Shown: piece by piece, positions 24,072-33,999 of the stretch
How positions within the stretch are numbered: the first letter of the stretch is position 1
Layout: the number at the start of each line of letters is the position of its first letter
NCBI GenBank assembly: GCA_944329375.1
Contig: CALVIB010000003.1
Span: forward strand, 1 to 64,000
DNA: 64,000 bases
Direction: 5' to 3'
Source: an uncultured Bacilli bacterium
GTDB taxonomy: Bacteria > Bacillota_I > Bacilli_A > RF39 > UBA660
Made by a program: the position numbers and the translations under genes
Notes under the pieces: model-generated
Databases searched by the model: none
Seen by the model: the letters and a program-made list of their open reading frames with translations, nothing else
Told to the model about the DNA's origin: nothing

Positions 24072-25560
24072 TTATTTCCTCAAACTCATTAAACAAATAT
24101 TTATCAGGCAAATATAAAAATTCATCTCCATTACTAAAATTATGGTCTTGATTAGGTATAACTGCAATATTGACATTTCTAAAATCTTGAATAAGAGGTA
24201 AATAATTAAATGATGAATCTTTACTTCCATAAACACATATTAATCTTCCCTTATAATTTAAAATACCTTCTTTAGTTTTATGTAAATTAATCATTAAAGG
24301 CAAATTAACTAATAACATCTTCTCTATTTTTAAACTTATGTTTTCATTTTGAATAGCTAAAGTTCCTCCATTAGCCATACCCATAAAATAAATTTTCTTA
24401 TTCTCTAAATACTTACTAACTTCATTAAAATCATCTTCTAAATTAACATCTGATAAATTACTTGCAACAATAACAGTTAAACCATATTTAAAATTAATCC
24501 TTTTAGCTATTTTTAAATACCTATTTTGATTACCATATATAGTTCCATTTAATTCAGTTTTAATAAAAAACACATCCTTATAACCCAAAGTAATACCATA
24601 CCTATCATCAATAACTTCATCAAATTTCAATATATTAAGTCTTAATTCTTCATCAAAACGATGTGCATAAGAAATTAATTCATCCTTATTCTGCATCTCA
24701 TTTAATAAATCTTCATCAACCCCATAAATCATACCAGATAAAGCACCAACTAAAGCACTAATAGTATCAGTATCATCCCCTAAGTTAATTGCACCTATAA
24801 TACTTTCTTTAAAAGAATTAGTATTTAAAAAGGTCCATATAACCGTTTCTAAAGTATGTACAACATAACCATCAGATTCAATATAATCTAAATCTAACTT
24901 ATATATATCAGTTGTTAAAAACCTTTTATAAACCCTTCTCGCATTTTCACTAAACTTATAATAATTAAGTTCTTTTACCATTTCATAAGCTTTAAACTTA
25001 TTATAACCAGCTAATAAAAAATGAACATATTTAACAAATATATAACATCCCATAATACTATATTCATGAGCATGAGTAATCATAGAAGCTTTTTTAACAA
25101 TATCAAGTAACCTATCATCGACAATATCTTCATAATAAGTATACAAAGCAATAGGAAGCATTCTCATTAAAGAACCATTACCATTATTATTAATAGAAGC
25201 AGAGCCACAAGATGTAGCTTCTATATTATTCATATAATATTTTAAAATACTTTCTTTAGTAGTAACACCTATATCAAATACTACCCCAGTAGCTGTATAT
25301 TTCGCATTATTTATCCAATCACAAAATCTTTTCATTATATCATCATAATTAATCTCGTGAAGACTAATCAAAGAATCTATCGTTGCCAGTACCATCGATG
25401 TATCATCAGACCAAGTACCTTTAGGTACATCATAAGTCCCATACCCCTCCATTTTAACTACTGGATTTTTAACTAATTCTTCTCTTTTTTTAAACTCAAT
25501 AGGTACACCCATCGCATCGCCAATTCCAAAACCTAAAACACTATTTACTATTTGTTTCAT
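24052..25560 (-). CDS. ADP-ribosylglycohydrolase fused to an alpha/beta-hydrolase-like pseudoenzyme
   Basis: Residues 1 to about 290 form an ADP-ribosylglycohydrolase domain: GFGIGDAMGVPIEF, GTWSDDTSMVLAT (metal-binding Asp pair), GNGSLMRMLPIAL and the second metal site INLGDDTDTISALVGAL. It should remove ADP-ribose from a protein or nucleic acid. From about 310 to 500 the chain looks like a small alpha/beta hydrolase: elbow FMGMANGGTLA, then YGSKDSSF and NQDHNFS in the acid and His positions. The elbow nucleophile is Ala instead of Ser, so this half is probably inactive or binding-only. Confidence 0.8.
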   Translation of the reverse strand: MKQIVNSVLGFGIGDAMGVPIEFKKREELVKNPVVKMEGYGTYDVPKGTWSDDTSMVLATIDSLISLHEINYDDIMKRFCDWINNAKYTATGVVFDIGVTTKESILKYYMNNIEATSCGSASINNNGNGSLMRMLPIALYTYYEDIVDDRLLDIVKKASMITHAHEYSIMGCYIFVKYVHFLLAGYNKFKAYEMVKELNYYKFSENARRVYKRFLTTDIYKLDLDYIESDGYVVHTLETVIWTFLNTNSFKESIIGAINLGDDTDTISALVGALSGMIYGVDEDLLNEMQNKDELISYAHRFDEELRLNILKFDEVIDDRYGITLGYKDVFFIKTELNGTIYGNQNRYLKIAKRINFKYGLTVIVASNLSDVNLEDDFNEVSKYLENKKIYFMGMANGGTLAIQNENISLKIEKMLLVNLPLMINLHKTKEGILNYKGRLICVYGSKDSSFNYLPLIQDFRNVNIAVIPNQDHNFSNGDEFLYLPDKYLFNEFEEINESINY

Positions 25561-25607
25561 TAAATCTACCTTCTTACTACTATATCCATTATAACAATAT
25601 TATAGAA

Positions 25608-25637
25608 AAATAAAAACTATAAGTTTAAAACTTATAG
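25608..25637 (-). terminator. Terminator after GNAT gene
   Basis: Minus-strand CTATAAGTTTTAAACTTATAG palindrome-like stem then TTTTTATTTTT, at the end of the GNAT gene. Confidence 0.7.
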
Positions 25638-25883
25638 AATTTTACCATGTTTTAAAGCCCAGTTTTTCGCATAAGAACAGGAACATTCCACTTTATAATT
25701 ATTTTCTTCTAAATAATCAAAAGCCATAGAAACTAGTTTAGAAGCAACACCTTTACCTCTTAAATCTTCATCTACATATGTGTGATAAATATTAGCTTCA
25801 TTATTTCTTATTTTAAAACAAACCTCTCCTTTAATTTTATCATCTAAAAGATAAACAATTTTACCATCTAATATTTTATACAT
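25632..25883 (-). CDS. Small GNAT-like acetyltransferase (YjdJ type)
   Basis: 83 aa, half the usual GNAT length. It contains the acetyl-CoA loop DEDLRGKGVASKLV and the tail CSCSYAKNWALKH typical of the short GCN5-related family with a conserved C-x-Y-x3-[WF]. It starts after GGGGTGAT. The substrate is unknown. It stands as a single gene between two terminators. Confidence 0.75.
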   Translation of the reverse strand: MYKILDGKIVYLLDDKIKGEVCFKIRNNEANIYHTYVDEDLRGKGVASKLVSMAFDYLEENNYKVECSCSYAKNWALKHGKIL

Positions 25884-25950
25884 TTATATCACCCCAAATA
25901 ACATTTTTGCCTTTTTATTTTTATAAATCAAAATAAAATCCAAAATACAT

Positions 25951-27024
25951 TTATTTTAATTCCCAATTAACTCCATCTTTACTTACAAAATGTAGTTTTT
26001 TATTTTCATAACCTGTTTTTTTATCATTAACACTATAAATCTCACAAGTTAAATTTAATATTTCATTTTCAAAATAAGGATAGTCAACAATCTCCATATA
26101 TTCTATATTATCATTTTTATAATTAAAATCAACTACTTTAAAAGTTTTACCACCATCATTAGTAACATATAAATCCTTACTATCTTTATTAAGCCATATA
26201 TTTCCAGTAGAAATAATAAATCCTGTATCTACATCTAAAAATATAAATTTAGCTTCTAAACTGACAATAATATCATCATTAGTAACTAATTTAAAATCTT
26301 TACCATCAAAACTTTTATAAATACCTACTGTCATTCGCTGACCTAACACATTACTTGTTTTTTTAACCCTAATAACAGTTTTACCAAACTTAGCTTCATA
26401 GAGAATACTATCTTCCTCTTTAATATAAACATCTGAATTTATATCTTGTTCATTTGTAATATTTATATTTCCATCTTTATCCTTTGTATAAGAATCTACC
26501 TTTTCATAAATAACCTTACCATCTTTATCAAAAAAAGTATAATGAACATTATTTATTTTATCAGTATCTTTAAATGGATTAAAATTTCCACTACCAAAAT
26601 TTCCTCTAATTTTCTCATTAGTTCCTACCAATAACCCATAATAATCATAATAAGAAACATCTGTTTCATCTAAATACCACTTAACGCACCCCACATATTT
26701 TTTGCCATCCACTTCTGTAACATATTCAGGAGTTAAAATCCATCCAAAAAGTAATAACCAAAAATCGTAAAAACAAAAAATACAAATTACTAAAATAGAA
26801 ACTAAACTCAACCCAACTATTTTAATAACCTTATTTTCTTTAAGAAAAGTTTGAACTAAAGAAACTATAAAACAAATTAGAAAAATAACTATTATTAAGA
26901 TTATAAACCATAACCTAAATCTAAGATTAAATAAATATAAAATAAATGAAACAACTAAAAATACTAAAAGTAATAAAAAATTATAAACAAACAAATTATC
27001 TTTAACTTTATTAATAAATTTCAT
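25951..27024 (-). CDS. Membrane protein with external BNR/sortilin-like domain
   Basis: 357 aa. Four closely spaced hydrophobic segments occupy about residues 12-110, then an external domain with Asp-box-like repeats (VTNDGGKTFKVVD and VSKDGVNWELK) typical of BNR beta-propeller blades. A GTG upstream is part of the ribosome site, so the ATG at 27024 is used. It starts right after the XRE-type membrane regulator stop codon, which suggests a receptor or target of that regulator. No named family. Confidence 0.65.
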   Translation of the reverse strand: MKFINKVKDNLFVYNFLLLLVFLVVSFILYLFNLRFRLWFIILIIVIFLICFIVSLVQTFLKENKVIKIVGLSLVSILVICIFCFYDFWLLLFGWILTPEYVTEVDGKKYVGCVKWYLDETDVSYYDYYGLLVGTNEKIRGNFGSGNFNPFKDTDKINNVHYTFFDKDGKVIYEKVDSYTKDKDGNINITNEQDINSDVYIKEEDSILYEAKFGKTVIRVKKTSNVLGQRMTVGIYKSFDGKDFKLVTNDDIIVSLEAKFIFLDVDTGFIISTGNIWLNKDSKDLYVTNDGGKTFKVVDFNYKNDNIEYMEIVDYPYFENEILNLTCEIYSVNDKKTGYENKKLHFVSKDGVNWELK

Positions 27025-27031
27025 AAGCACC

Positions 27032-28006
27032 TCACAAAACTACCACATCTATATAATCATATAAATAGTTATCCTCTAAAATAAGTTTCTTATCCTTAAT
27101 TTTAAAAACTGATTTGTTAGGGACATCAATACTTTCTTTATTTATTTTTTCTCTAAAATAAATTAATTCATTACCTTTTATTTCAAAAGTTCCACTAGAA
27201 TCTTCTAAAACTTCATCAGTATTTTTATCCACTATAATTAAATGAGATACAAATGAATTTTCTTCTATATAAGATGGAATAAACTCTATATAAATATTAT
27301 CATTATCAGTATATCTACGCTTATTTAAACCGCCTAAAATATCTCCATATTCTATTACTTTAAACCTATCACAGTAATTACCACTCCTAACTGAATAAGA
27401 AATAGTTGAATAAAATAAATTACTGATAACATTATAATCAATAATTGTTACATCAGAACTTTTATCATAATAATAAACGGTATCATTACAAGTCATAAAC
27501 TCTAAAGTATTTAAAAAATCTTTAACTTCATTTTTTAAAACCTCTTTGCCCCTAAAACTTTTAAATGAATAATTATTTTCCTTATTCTGCATTAAAAACG
27601 AAAACTTCGGAACTCCTAAATTTATTAATTTACTACTATATCTAAAATGTTTGGTAACATATCCAAAAGAAACCATTTTAAATAAAAATACAAGCACAAT
27701 AACTAAAACAAATACAAAAATTATAATTAACCTATTTCTAAACTGTTTTTTCAGCTTAATCTTTTCTTCTTCAATAACCTTTAAAACATCATCCTTATTA
27801 TTTTTTTCAATTCCAATTAAACTATAAATATCCGTATCAAGTACTTTCGCTAGTTTTTCAAATAAAGTAATATCAGGCAAACTAAGTCCTCTTTCCCATT
27901 TACTCACCGCTTTATCAGTTACAAAAAGTTTATCTCCAAGTTCCTTTTGTGTTAAACCTTTTTCTTTCCTAAACTTTGTAATCAATTTGCCAATTTTATT
28001 ATCCAT
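27032..28006 (-). CDS. Membrane-bound XRE-family transcriptional regulator
   Basis: 324 aa. Residues 1-65 are an XRE helix-turn-helix (KLITKFRKEKGLTQKELGD, TDKAVSKWERGLSLPDI). A Lys-rich linker leads to one membrane segment (about 92-112) and a roughly 200-residue external domain with no known motif. This one-component layout would let an outside signal alter DNA binding. Together with the downstream BNR-like protein it forms a two-gene unit. Confidence 0.8.
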   Translation of the reverse strand: MDNKIGKLITKFRKEKGLTQKELGDKLFVTDKAVSKWERGLSLPDITLFEKLAKVLDTDIYSLIGIEKNNKDDVLKVIEEEKIKLKKQFRNRLIIIFVFVLVIVLVFLFKMVSFGYVTKHFRYSSKLINLGVPKFSFLMQNKENNYSFKSFRGKEVLKNEVKDFLNTLEFMTCNDTVYYYDKSSDVTIIDYNVISNLFYSTISYSVRSGNYCDRFKVIEYGDILGGLNKRRYTDNDNIYIEFIPSYIEENSFVSHLIIVDKNTDEVLEDSSGTFEIKGNELIYFREKINKESIDVPNKSVFKIKDKKLILEDNYLYDYIDVVVL

Positions 28007-28068
28007 AATAATCCCCTCAAACTAATCATATCATAAAATTATTAATTTTAACTCTACTGTTAGTTTAC

Positions 28069-29253
28069 TTATTTTTTAACGCATAAAACTACACTTTCCA
28101 CATGATAAGTCCAAGGAAACATATCAAACAAAGTAACCTCTTTTACCTCATAATCAGATGAAAGTAACCTTAAATCCCTAGCTAAAGTCATAGGGTCACA
28201 GGAAACATAAACCATCTTTTTAGGACTAATCTTTAAAATATCCTCTATACCACTTTTAGTTAATCCACTTCTTGGAGGGTCCATCACAATACTATCAACT
28301 TGAACTTTTAAATAATGTATTTCTTTACTTACATCACCACATATAAATCTGACATTATTTATACCATTCAAATCCTTATTTAAATTCGCACATTTAATAG
28401 CTTCTTCATTAATCTCTACCCCAATAACACTTTCAAAATATTTACTTAAAAATATACTAATCGTTCCAGTCCCACAGTATAAATCTAAAACACTATTAGA
28501 CTTACCTAAATACTCTAAAACTTTGTTATAAAGCTTCAAAGCCACCTCTAAATTAACTTGAAAAAAAGCATCTTTAGATACATAAAATTTAAATTTACCT
28601 AATTTAGCTATAATAAATTCTTTCCCATAAACAAGCTTACCTTCCATGTAAATAGACCCAGCACACTCCTTAAGTAATTCTATATCCATAATCCCATCAA
28701 TAATAATCATTACCTCATCAAAATCTTTAATTACAATCTCTTTAACTTTACTTAAATCTAATTCTTTTAAAATACCAATAATTTTATTTATCTTTTCACT
28801 AGCCAAAAAACATTTTTTTACTTCTATTAATTCATTTGAATCATTCTTAAAATAACCTATTTTCCCATCTTTAACTTTCAAAGTAATTTTATTTCTATAA
28901 AAATAAACATTTTCACTAGGAATAATTTCTTTAATAACACCATCTAAACCACTATATTTTTTTAAAATTTCTGTAACCTTATTTTTTTTAAATTCCAAAG
29001 TCTTATCATAATTCATCGCCTTAATCGCACACCCACAGTTAACCAAACCACATTTAGCCTCTATCCTATCATCTGATTTCTTAACTAATCTAACTACTTC
29101 ACCAATCATATATTTTCTCTTATCAGAAATAACTCTAACAAAAGCTTTTTCCAAAGGAAGTAAATTAGGAACAAACATTATCTTACCTGAAACATGACAT
29201 AAACCTCTGCCAAAATGGTCTAATTTTTCGCACTCTACAAACACTTCATCCAT
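28069..29253 (-). CDS. 23S rRNA (uracil-5-)-methyltransferase, RlmD/RlmCD family
   Basis: 394-aa RumA/TrmA-type enzyme methylating C5 of uridine in rRNA (or tRNA) with SAM. An N-terminal TRAM domain (VECEKLDHFGRGLCH) precedes an Fe-S cysteine set (KCGLVNCGC). The SAM motif is DLYCGTGTISIFL near residue 258, followed by MDPPRSGL and VYVSCDPMTLARDL, with the catalytic Cys in SCDP. Which uridine is modified cannot be decided from sequence alone. It is a single gene ahead of the divergent ger operon. Confidence 0.88.
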   Translation of the reverse strand: MDEVFVECEKLDHFGRGLCHVSGKIMFVPNLLPLEKAFVRVISDKRKYMIGEVVRLVKKSDDRIEAKCGLVNCGCAIKAMNYDKTLEFKKNKVTEILKKYSGLDGVIKEIIPSENVYFYRNKITLKVKDGKIGYFKNDSNELIEVKKCFLASEKINKIIGILKELDLSKVKEIVIKDFDEVMIIIDGIMDIELLKECAGSIYMEGKLVYGKEFIIAKLGKFKFYVSKDAFFQVNLEVALKLYNKVLEYLGKSNSVLDLYCGTGTISIFLSKYFESVIGVEINEEAIKCANLNKDLNGINNVRFICGDVSKEIHYLKVQVDSIVMDPPRSGLTKSGIEDILKISPKKMVYVSCDPMTLARDLRLLSSDYEVKEVTLFDMFPWTYHVESVVLCVKK

Positions 29254-29354
29254 AAAAATTTCCTTTCTTTAATTCTTTATCAAATTATAACACACTACCA
29301 TATTTATAACAAAAACATTTTATATTAATTCAAATCCTTTTCTTATATTTTATT

Positions 29355-29381
29355 AGTTTTTGTCCATAATAAAAAAAGAAA
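29355..29381 (+). promoter_or_regulatory. Candidate sigma-G/sigma-F-type promoter of ger operon
   Basis: CATAATA (29375..29381) fits the forespore -10 consensus CATAnTA and lies 13 nt before the gerA ATG. About 16 nt upstream is TTATAT as a weak -35. Forespore expression is expected of germinant receptors, so the match is meaningful but short. Confidence 0.4.
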
Positions 29382-29393
29382 GTAAGGGATATT

Positions 29394-30854
29394 ATGGAAA
29401 AAATCGAAAAAAACGCTAAAAAAGTATTAGAAAAAACTAAAAAATTATATGGAAACAGTCCAGATGTCAACACCAGAATAATAAACATCAAAGGTACAAA
29501 CGTTGGAATAATCTTCTTAGAATCATCTTCTCAAGCCAGTACCATCAGTGATTTTATAATCAAAGGAACATTATACTCTAGTTCAAATAATAACCTTTTC
29601 CAAAATATATTTGATAACTTAAAAAATAATCTTTTCAATAGCCAATTATTCACAATAAATGACTATAAACAGTTTCCCTACTTCTTATCAAGTGGTTTTA
29701 CCATCATTGTAACCGATAACTCTGATGAAGCTATTGTCATGGAAACAAGAGCTAACTTAGATAGAGGTGTAACTGAATCGACAAGCGAACCTATTTTAAG
29801 AGGCTCTAAAGATAGCTTTACTGAAAGTCATTCTAAAAACTTAGGGTTAATCAGAAAGAGAATAAAAGATTCAAACCTTTGGTTTGATGAAATAAAATTA
29901 GGTAGAAAAACCCAAACCAGAATATCCATTGCCTATATAAATGGTATAACCGACAAACAAAAATTAAACCAAATAAAAAATAGACTAAATAAAATAGACA
30001 TAGATGGTATTTTAGATAGTGGTAACCTAAGAGATTATCTAATAGAAAATAAATCCATTTTCCCACAAATCCATAGTACTGAAAGACCTGATGTTGTATC
30101 ACAAGCTTTATTAGAAGGAAAAATAGTTATCTTTGTTGAAAACTGTCCATTTACCCTTATCTTACCAACCGTTTTTATCGACTACCTCCACACCTCAGAA
30201 GATGAATATCAAAAATCATCAAATATCACTTTCACAAGAGTCTTAAGAATAATAGCCTTAATCATAACTGTATTTACCCCAGCTATTTATATTGCTATAA
30301 CCACATATGACCAAAATACCATCCCAGATAAATTATTAATCTCCTTAGCTATTCAAAGAGAAGGAGTCCCCTTCCCAACATCATTTGAAATCATATTACT
30401 AACAGCCATATTTGAAATACTAAGAGAAAGTGATATCAGAAGTCCCAATAGCATGTCAGCAGCCATGAGTATAGTTGGTGCCTTAGTCCTAGGACAAGCT
30501 GCGGTTGATGCAGGTATTGTCTCTCCAATAACCGTTATTGTTGTTGCCTTCACATCCATTTGTAGCCTAATATTTACCGATATTGACTTTATGAATGGCA
30601 TTAGAACATGGAGATTTATATTCATATTAGCTGCAAGTTTACTAGGAATAATCGGAATCCTATCGTTTACAATAATTTGGTTAATAAAACTAGCTTCCCT
30701 AGAAAATCTTCAAACAAGTTTCTTATCTCCATTTGCTCCATTCAATAAAAAAGCTCAAAATGATGCCATATATAGAGCCCCAGAAACCAAACAAATAGAA
30801 AGACCGAATTATATAAGTAACTTAAATCCCCATAGACAAAGGAGGAGCCAATGA
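29394..30854 (+). CDS. Spore germinant receptor subunit A (GerA family)
   Basis: 486 aa. An N-terminal soluble domain (about 1-260) is followed by four to five membrane segments (about 282-305, 318-345, 355-400, 415-440) and a basic C-terminal tail ending HRQRRSQ. The GerA signatures DGILDSGNLRDYLIEN, IFPQIHSTERPDVV and EGVPFPTSFEIILL are visible. The protein is part of the spore inner-membrane complex sensing nutrients. The gene order here is A-C-B, and the next gene overlaps its end by 4 nt. Confidence 0.93.
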   Translation: MEKIEKNAKKVLEKTKKLYGNSPDVNTRIINIKGTNVGIIFLESSSQASTISDFIIKGTLYSSSNNNLFQNIFDNLKNNLFNSQLFTINDYKQFPYFLSSGFTIIVTDNSDEAIVMETRANLDRGVTESTSEPILRGSKDSFTESHSKNLGLIRKRIKDSNLWFDEIKLGRKTQTRISIAYINGITDKQKLNQIKNRLNKIDIDGILDSGNLRDYLIENKSIFPQIHSTERPDVVSQALLEGKIVIFVENCPFTLILPTVFIDYLHTSEDEYQKSSNITFTRVLRIIALIITVFTPAIYIAITTYDQNTIPDKLLISLAIQREGVPFPTSFEIILLTAIFEILRESDIRSPNSMSAAMSIVGALVLGQAAVDAGIVSPITVIVVAFTSICSLIFTDIDFMNGIRTWRFIFILAASLLGIIGILSFTIIWLIKLASLENLQTSFLSPFAPFNKKAQNDAIYRAPETKQIERPNYISNLNPHRQRRSQ

Positions 30855-32026
30855 AAAAATATATCTTATTAATTATATTTATAACCTTAAGTCTAACAGG
30901 ATGTGCGGGTTATAAAGAATTAAATGAATTATCAATAGTTACTGCCGTAGGTTTTGATAAAAAAGATGATAACTATGAACTAAGTTTTTTGATTGCTAAT
31001 TCACCTAAAGAAGGCACCTCATCCAAAGAAGGAGAAGCTAAAACAACTGTCTATGTAGGTAAAGGAAAAACAATTGCTGAAGCATCAAAAGAAGTAGAAC
31101 AAATTATCCCTAAACAAATATATTTAGGCCATATCAACGTAGTCATAATATCCGAAGATATAAGTAAAGAAGGATTTTTAAATATAGCTGACTGGCTTTT
31201 AAGAAATCCTGAAACAAGAAAAAAATTCTACCTTCTGCAAGCTAAAGATACCAGTGCGAAAAACATCTTAAAAATAGTATCTCCTTTAGAATCATTTCCA
31301 TCTCAAAGCATTGCTACCTTAATAGAATCAAACGCCGAATCAAAATCAATTGCTACATCAGTTACTTATAGTAACTTTATAAGTCAAATCTTAGAAAAAG
31401 GTTACGACCCAGTCTTACCATCTGTAAGTATTAAAGGAAATGTAAAAAAAGGTAGTAATGAAAAAAACTTAGAAACAACCGAGCCAGAATCATACTTAGT
31501 TTTAGGTCCCCTAGCTATCTTTAAACAAGATAAACTTAAAGGATTTTCCACTGAAAAAGAAAGTAGTATGATTAATATTATAAAAAATGATGCCAAAGAA
31601 ATAAATTATAATGTTAAATACCAAAATGAAGATATAAGTATCGAATCTAGTAAACTAAAATCAAAAATAGAAATTAAAGATGAAAAAAACGTTACCATTA
31701 AAATATCAGGCTTAGGCGATATCTATCACATAAATAATAAAATAGATATTCAAAATTATAAAGAAATAAATAAAATAGAAAAAGCTTGGAGTAAACAGTT
31801 AAAAAATGATTTATTAAAAGTAATAAAAAAAATTCAAACTGAATATAAAGCTGACATCTTCGGCTTTGGCAATCAAATATATAAAAATAATCCTAAAAAA
31901 TGGGAAAAACTAGAAAAAAATTGGAATAACCAATACTTTCCACACCTAAATATCAAAATAGAAACCAGCCTAAAAATAAATCAAACAGGTTCTTTAGTTA
32001 AAACCATAAAGGAGGATAAATCATGA
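30851..32026 (+). CDS. Spore germinant receptor lipoprotein subunit (GerC family)
   Basis: 391 aa with a lipoprotein signal peptide and lipobox LTGC near residue 18. Typical GerC features follow: KELNELSIVTAVGFDK, the KTIAEASKEVEQIIPKQIYLGH segment, and the C-terminal domain with IQTEYKADIFGFGNQIY. It sits on the outer face of the spore inner membrane with GerA and GerB. Start and stop overlap its neighbours, indicating coupled synthesis of the receptor. Confidence 0.92.
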   Translation: MKKYILLIIFITLSLTGCAGYKELNELSIVTAVGFDKKDDNYELSFLIANSPKEGTSSKEGEAKTTVYVGKGKTIAEASKEVEQIIPKQIYLGHINVVIISEDISKEGFLNIADWLLRNPETRKKFYLLQAKDTSAKNILKIVSPLESFPSQSIATLIESNAESKSIATSVTYSNFISQILEKGYDPVLPSVSIKGNVKKGSNEKNLETTEPESYLVLGPLAIFKQDKLKGFSTEKESSMINIIKNDAKEINYNVKYQNEDISIESSKLKSKIEIKDEKNVTIKISGLGDIYHINNKIDIQNYKEINKIEKAWSKQLKNDLLKVIKKIQTEYKADIFGFGNQIYKNNPKKWEKLEKNWNNQYFPHLNIKIETSLKINQTGSLVKTIKEDKS

Positions 32027-33093
32027 AAAAAATAAGTTCCTTAGAATATAATACCTTAATATGGTTTTTAACTAGAGCCACATTCATTGAAATAACCGCT
32101 GAACTCCTTTTAAATAAAGCTCATCAAGATTCCTGGATAAGCATACTTTTAGGAATTATCATAGGTATCATACCATTTACTCTATACACTTATTTAAAAA
32201 ATAAATATCCAGATAAAAACATTTTAACAGTAAATAAAGAAATGGGAAAATTAGGCACCTTTTTAAATATTATCCTAATTGCAGGAACTTTTATCTTTGC
32301 ACTTTGTAGTCTTTGGATAGTAACAAACTTCATAGATTCCCAGTATCTTTATAAAACTCCAAAATTTATGATAATAATTATCATCATCTTACCAGTAATT
32401 TATGCCATAACCAAAGATTTTCACATATTTAGTAAAGTAAGTCTCATCATGTTTTTTACCTCCTTATTCTTTATTATCATAATATTAACTGGTTTAGTAG
32501 GAAACGTAAATATAGATAATATAAAACCTATTTTAAATAATAGTCCAAATAATATTTTATATGGTACGTTTTGCTTTATTGGATTCAATATCCTTCCACT
32601 ATTCCTTTTAAATCTCATTCCAAAAGAAAAAATAAATAATTATAAAATTAGAAATAGTTTCATATTTTATCTAATAAGTGCCCTGTCCCTTTTAAATGTC
32701 ATGTTTCTAACCATCAGTATCTTTGGTATTCATCTATCCGAATTATATAACTATCCAAGCTTTCATTTATTAAAAAGGGTTAGTGTCTTAGATATAATTG
32801 ATAGAGTTGAAAGTATTTTATCATTAGAATGGTTTCTAGCCTTATTTGTTCAAATAATGATTACCTTATATTTTATAAAAGAAGCCATAAAAATAACCTT
32901 TAAACCAAAAGAAAAAACAAACAACATTATAATTACCATTGTTTGTCTAATATTAGCTACCTTAAGTTATATTATCTTTCAAACAAAAGGCACCGAAATA
33001 GCTTATTTCAAAAACATATTAATATACTTGCTTTACTTTGTATATTTTATAATTCCACTAATAATTTTTATAAAAAGTTTAAAAAAGACCTAA
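32023..33093 (+). CDS. Spore germinant receptor subunit B (GerB family)
   Basis: 356 aa, ten predicted membrane segments, APC-superfamily transporter fold. The N-terminus ISSLEYNTLIWFLTRATFIE and the middle YNYPSFHLLKRVSVLDIIDRVES, read in two parts, match GerB/YndE-type proteins; this subunit is thought to bind the germinant. Its 3' end overlaps by 15 nt the end of the convergent gene, and no clear terminator separates the two. Confidence 0.92.
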   Translation: MKKISSLEYNTLIWFLTRATFIEITAELLLNKAHQDSWISILLGIIIGIIPFTLYTYLKNKYPDKNILTVNKEMGKLGTFLNIILIAGTFIFALCSLWIVTNFIDSQYLYKTPKFMIIIIIILPVIYAITKDFHIFSKVSLIMFFTSLFFIIIILTGLVGNVNIDNIKPILNNSPNNILYGTFCFIGFNILPLFLLNLIPKEKINNYKIRNSFIFYLISALSLLNVMFLTISIFGIHLSELYNYPSFHLLKRVSVLDIIDRVESILSLEWFLALFVQIMITLYFIKEAIKITFKPKEKTNNIIITIVCLILATLSYIIFQTKGTEIAYFKNILIYLLYFVYFIIPLIIFIKSLKKT

Positions 33094-33888
33094 CTTTTGA
33101 ACTACTAAAATACCAATAACCGCAATAATTCCTAAAATTAAAATAGTTACAAAAATAGTTTTAAAAACAGAGCCTTTCTTAACTTCATCCTCATCATAAT
33201 TTACAAAATCCTTTTTCTTTAATTTCAAATTAGATGTAAAGAACGAATTATCCATAGTTTGTTCTTTTTTATCATAACCTGATTGTTTTTTATTTTCCTC
33301 AATCAAATCTTTTATATTATTTAAATTTCCAACTTTAGTATCCTCATCATTAGCTTGCAAATCACTAAACATATCAGCAGCTAAAGATGCATCATCCATT
33401 TTATTAAGCATATTAGTATTAGAAATTGTTTTAATCATATCATCTAAATCTTCATCATAATAATCTTTTCTATTAACATTTCTCTTTAACTCAATATTTT
33501 TAAGTACATCATAACTAGTCTTACTAAGAACTCTTTCTTTATCATCAGGTTCTTTCTTTTCCCTAGCCTTAGATAGAACATCCATTATATCATAAGTTCT
33601 ATTTTCATCTTCTTTATATTTTTTAGTAACCTTAGGTAACTCTACAATCTGCTTATTCTCATCAGTTAATCTTCTATATCTTCTTTCGGCTTGATATTTT
33701 TCCCTAGTTTCCAACATTTTCTTAACCTTTGTAATATCTATCTCATTAGTATTATCAATATTTGCAATACCTTCAATATTACTATATTTACCATAAGAAT
33801 AAATACTATTATAAAGCCTAGTATTTCTCTTAGTTCTTGTTTTACCTTGATTTTCAGTCTTATAGTACCTTTCCATTCTCGATGCCAC
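33079..33888 (-). CDS. C-terminally anchored charged protein, unknown
   Basis: About 269 aa, very rich in Lys, Asp, Glu and Asn, mostly helical and probably partly disordered, with one membrane segment at the C-terminus (TIFVTILILGIIAVIGILVV). It would be cytosolic with a tail anchor. The start is taken as the GTG 5 nt after AGAGGTGG, giving M-A-S-R-M-E-R-Y-Y; the ATG four codons later is the alternative. No family recognised. A role in envelope or spore assembly cannot be shown. Confidence 0.6.
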   Translation of the reverse strand: MASRMERYYKTENQGKTRTKRNTRLYNSIYSYGKYSNIEGIANIDNTNEIDITKVKKMLETREKYQAERRYRRLTDENKQIVELPKVTKKYKEDENRTYDIMDVLSKAREKKEPDDKERVLSKTSYDVLKNIELKRNVNRKDYYDEDLDDMIKTISNTNMLNKMDDASLAADMFSDLQANDEDTKVGNLNNIKDLIEENKKQSGYDKKEQTMDNSFFTSNLKLKKKDFVNYDEDEVKKGSVFKTIFVTILILGIIAVIGILVVQKLGLF

Positions 33889-33971
33889 CCATACCACCTC
33901 TTATTATTAATAATATCATATTTTGTCATATTTTAAAAGGCGTGAATAATCTTTTTAATAATTTTCAACAT

Positions 33972-33999
33972 AAAAAAACATTGAAGCCTAATCAATGTT
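33972..33999 (-). terminator. Terminator after the frameshifted 94-aa tail ORF
   Basis: Minus-strand ACATTGA-TTAGGCT-TCAATGT then seven U; overlaps the stop codon of the gene. Confidence 0.75.
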
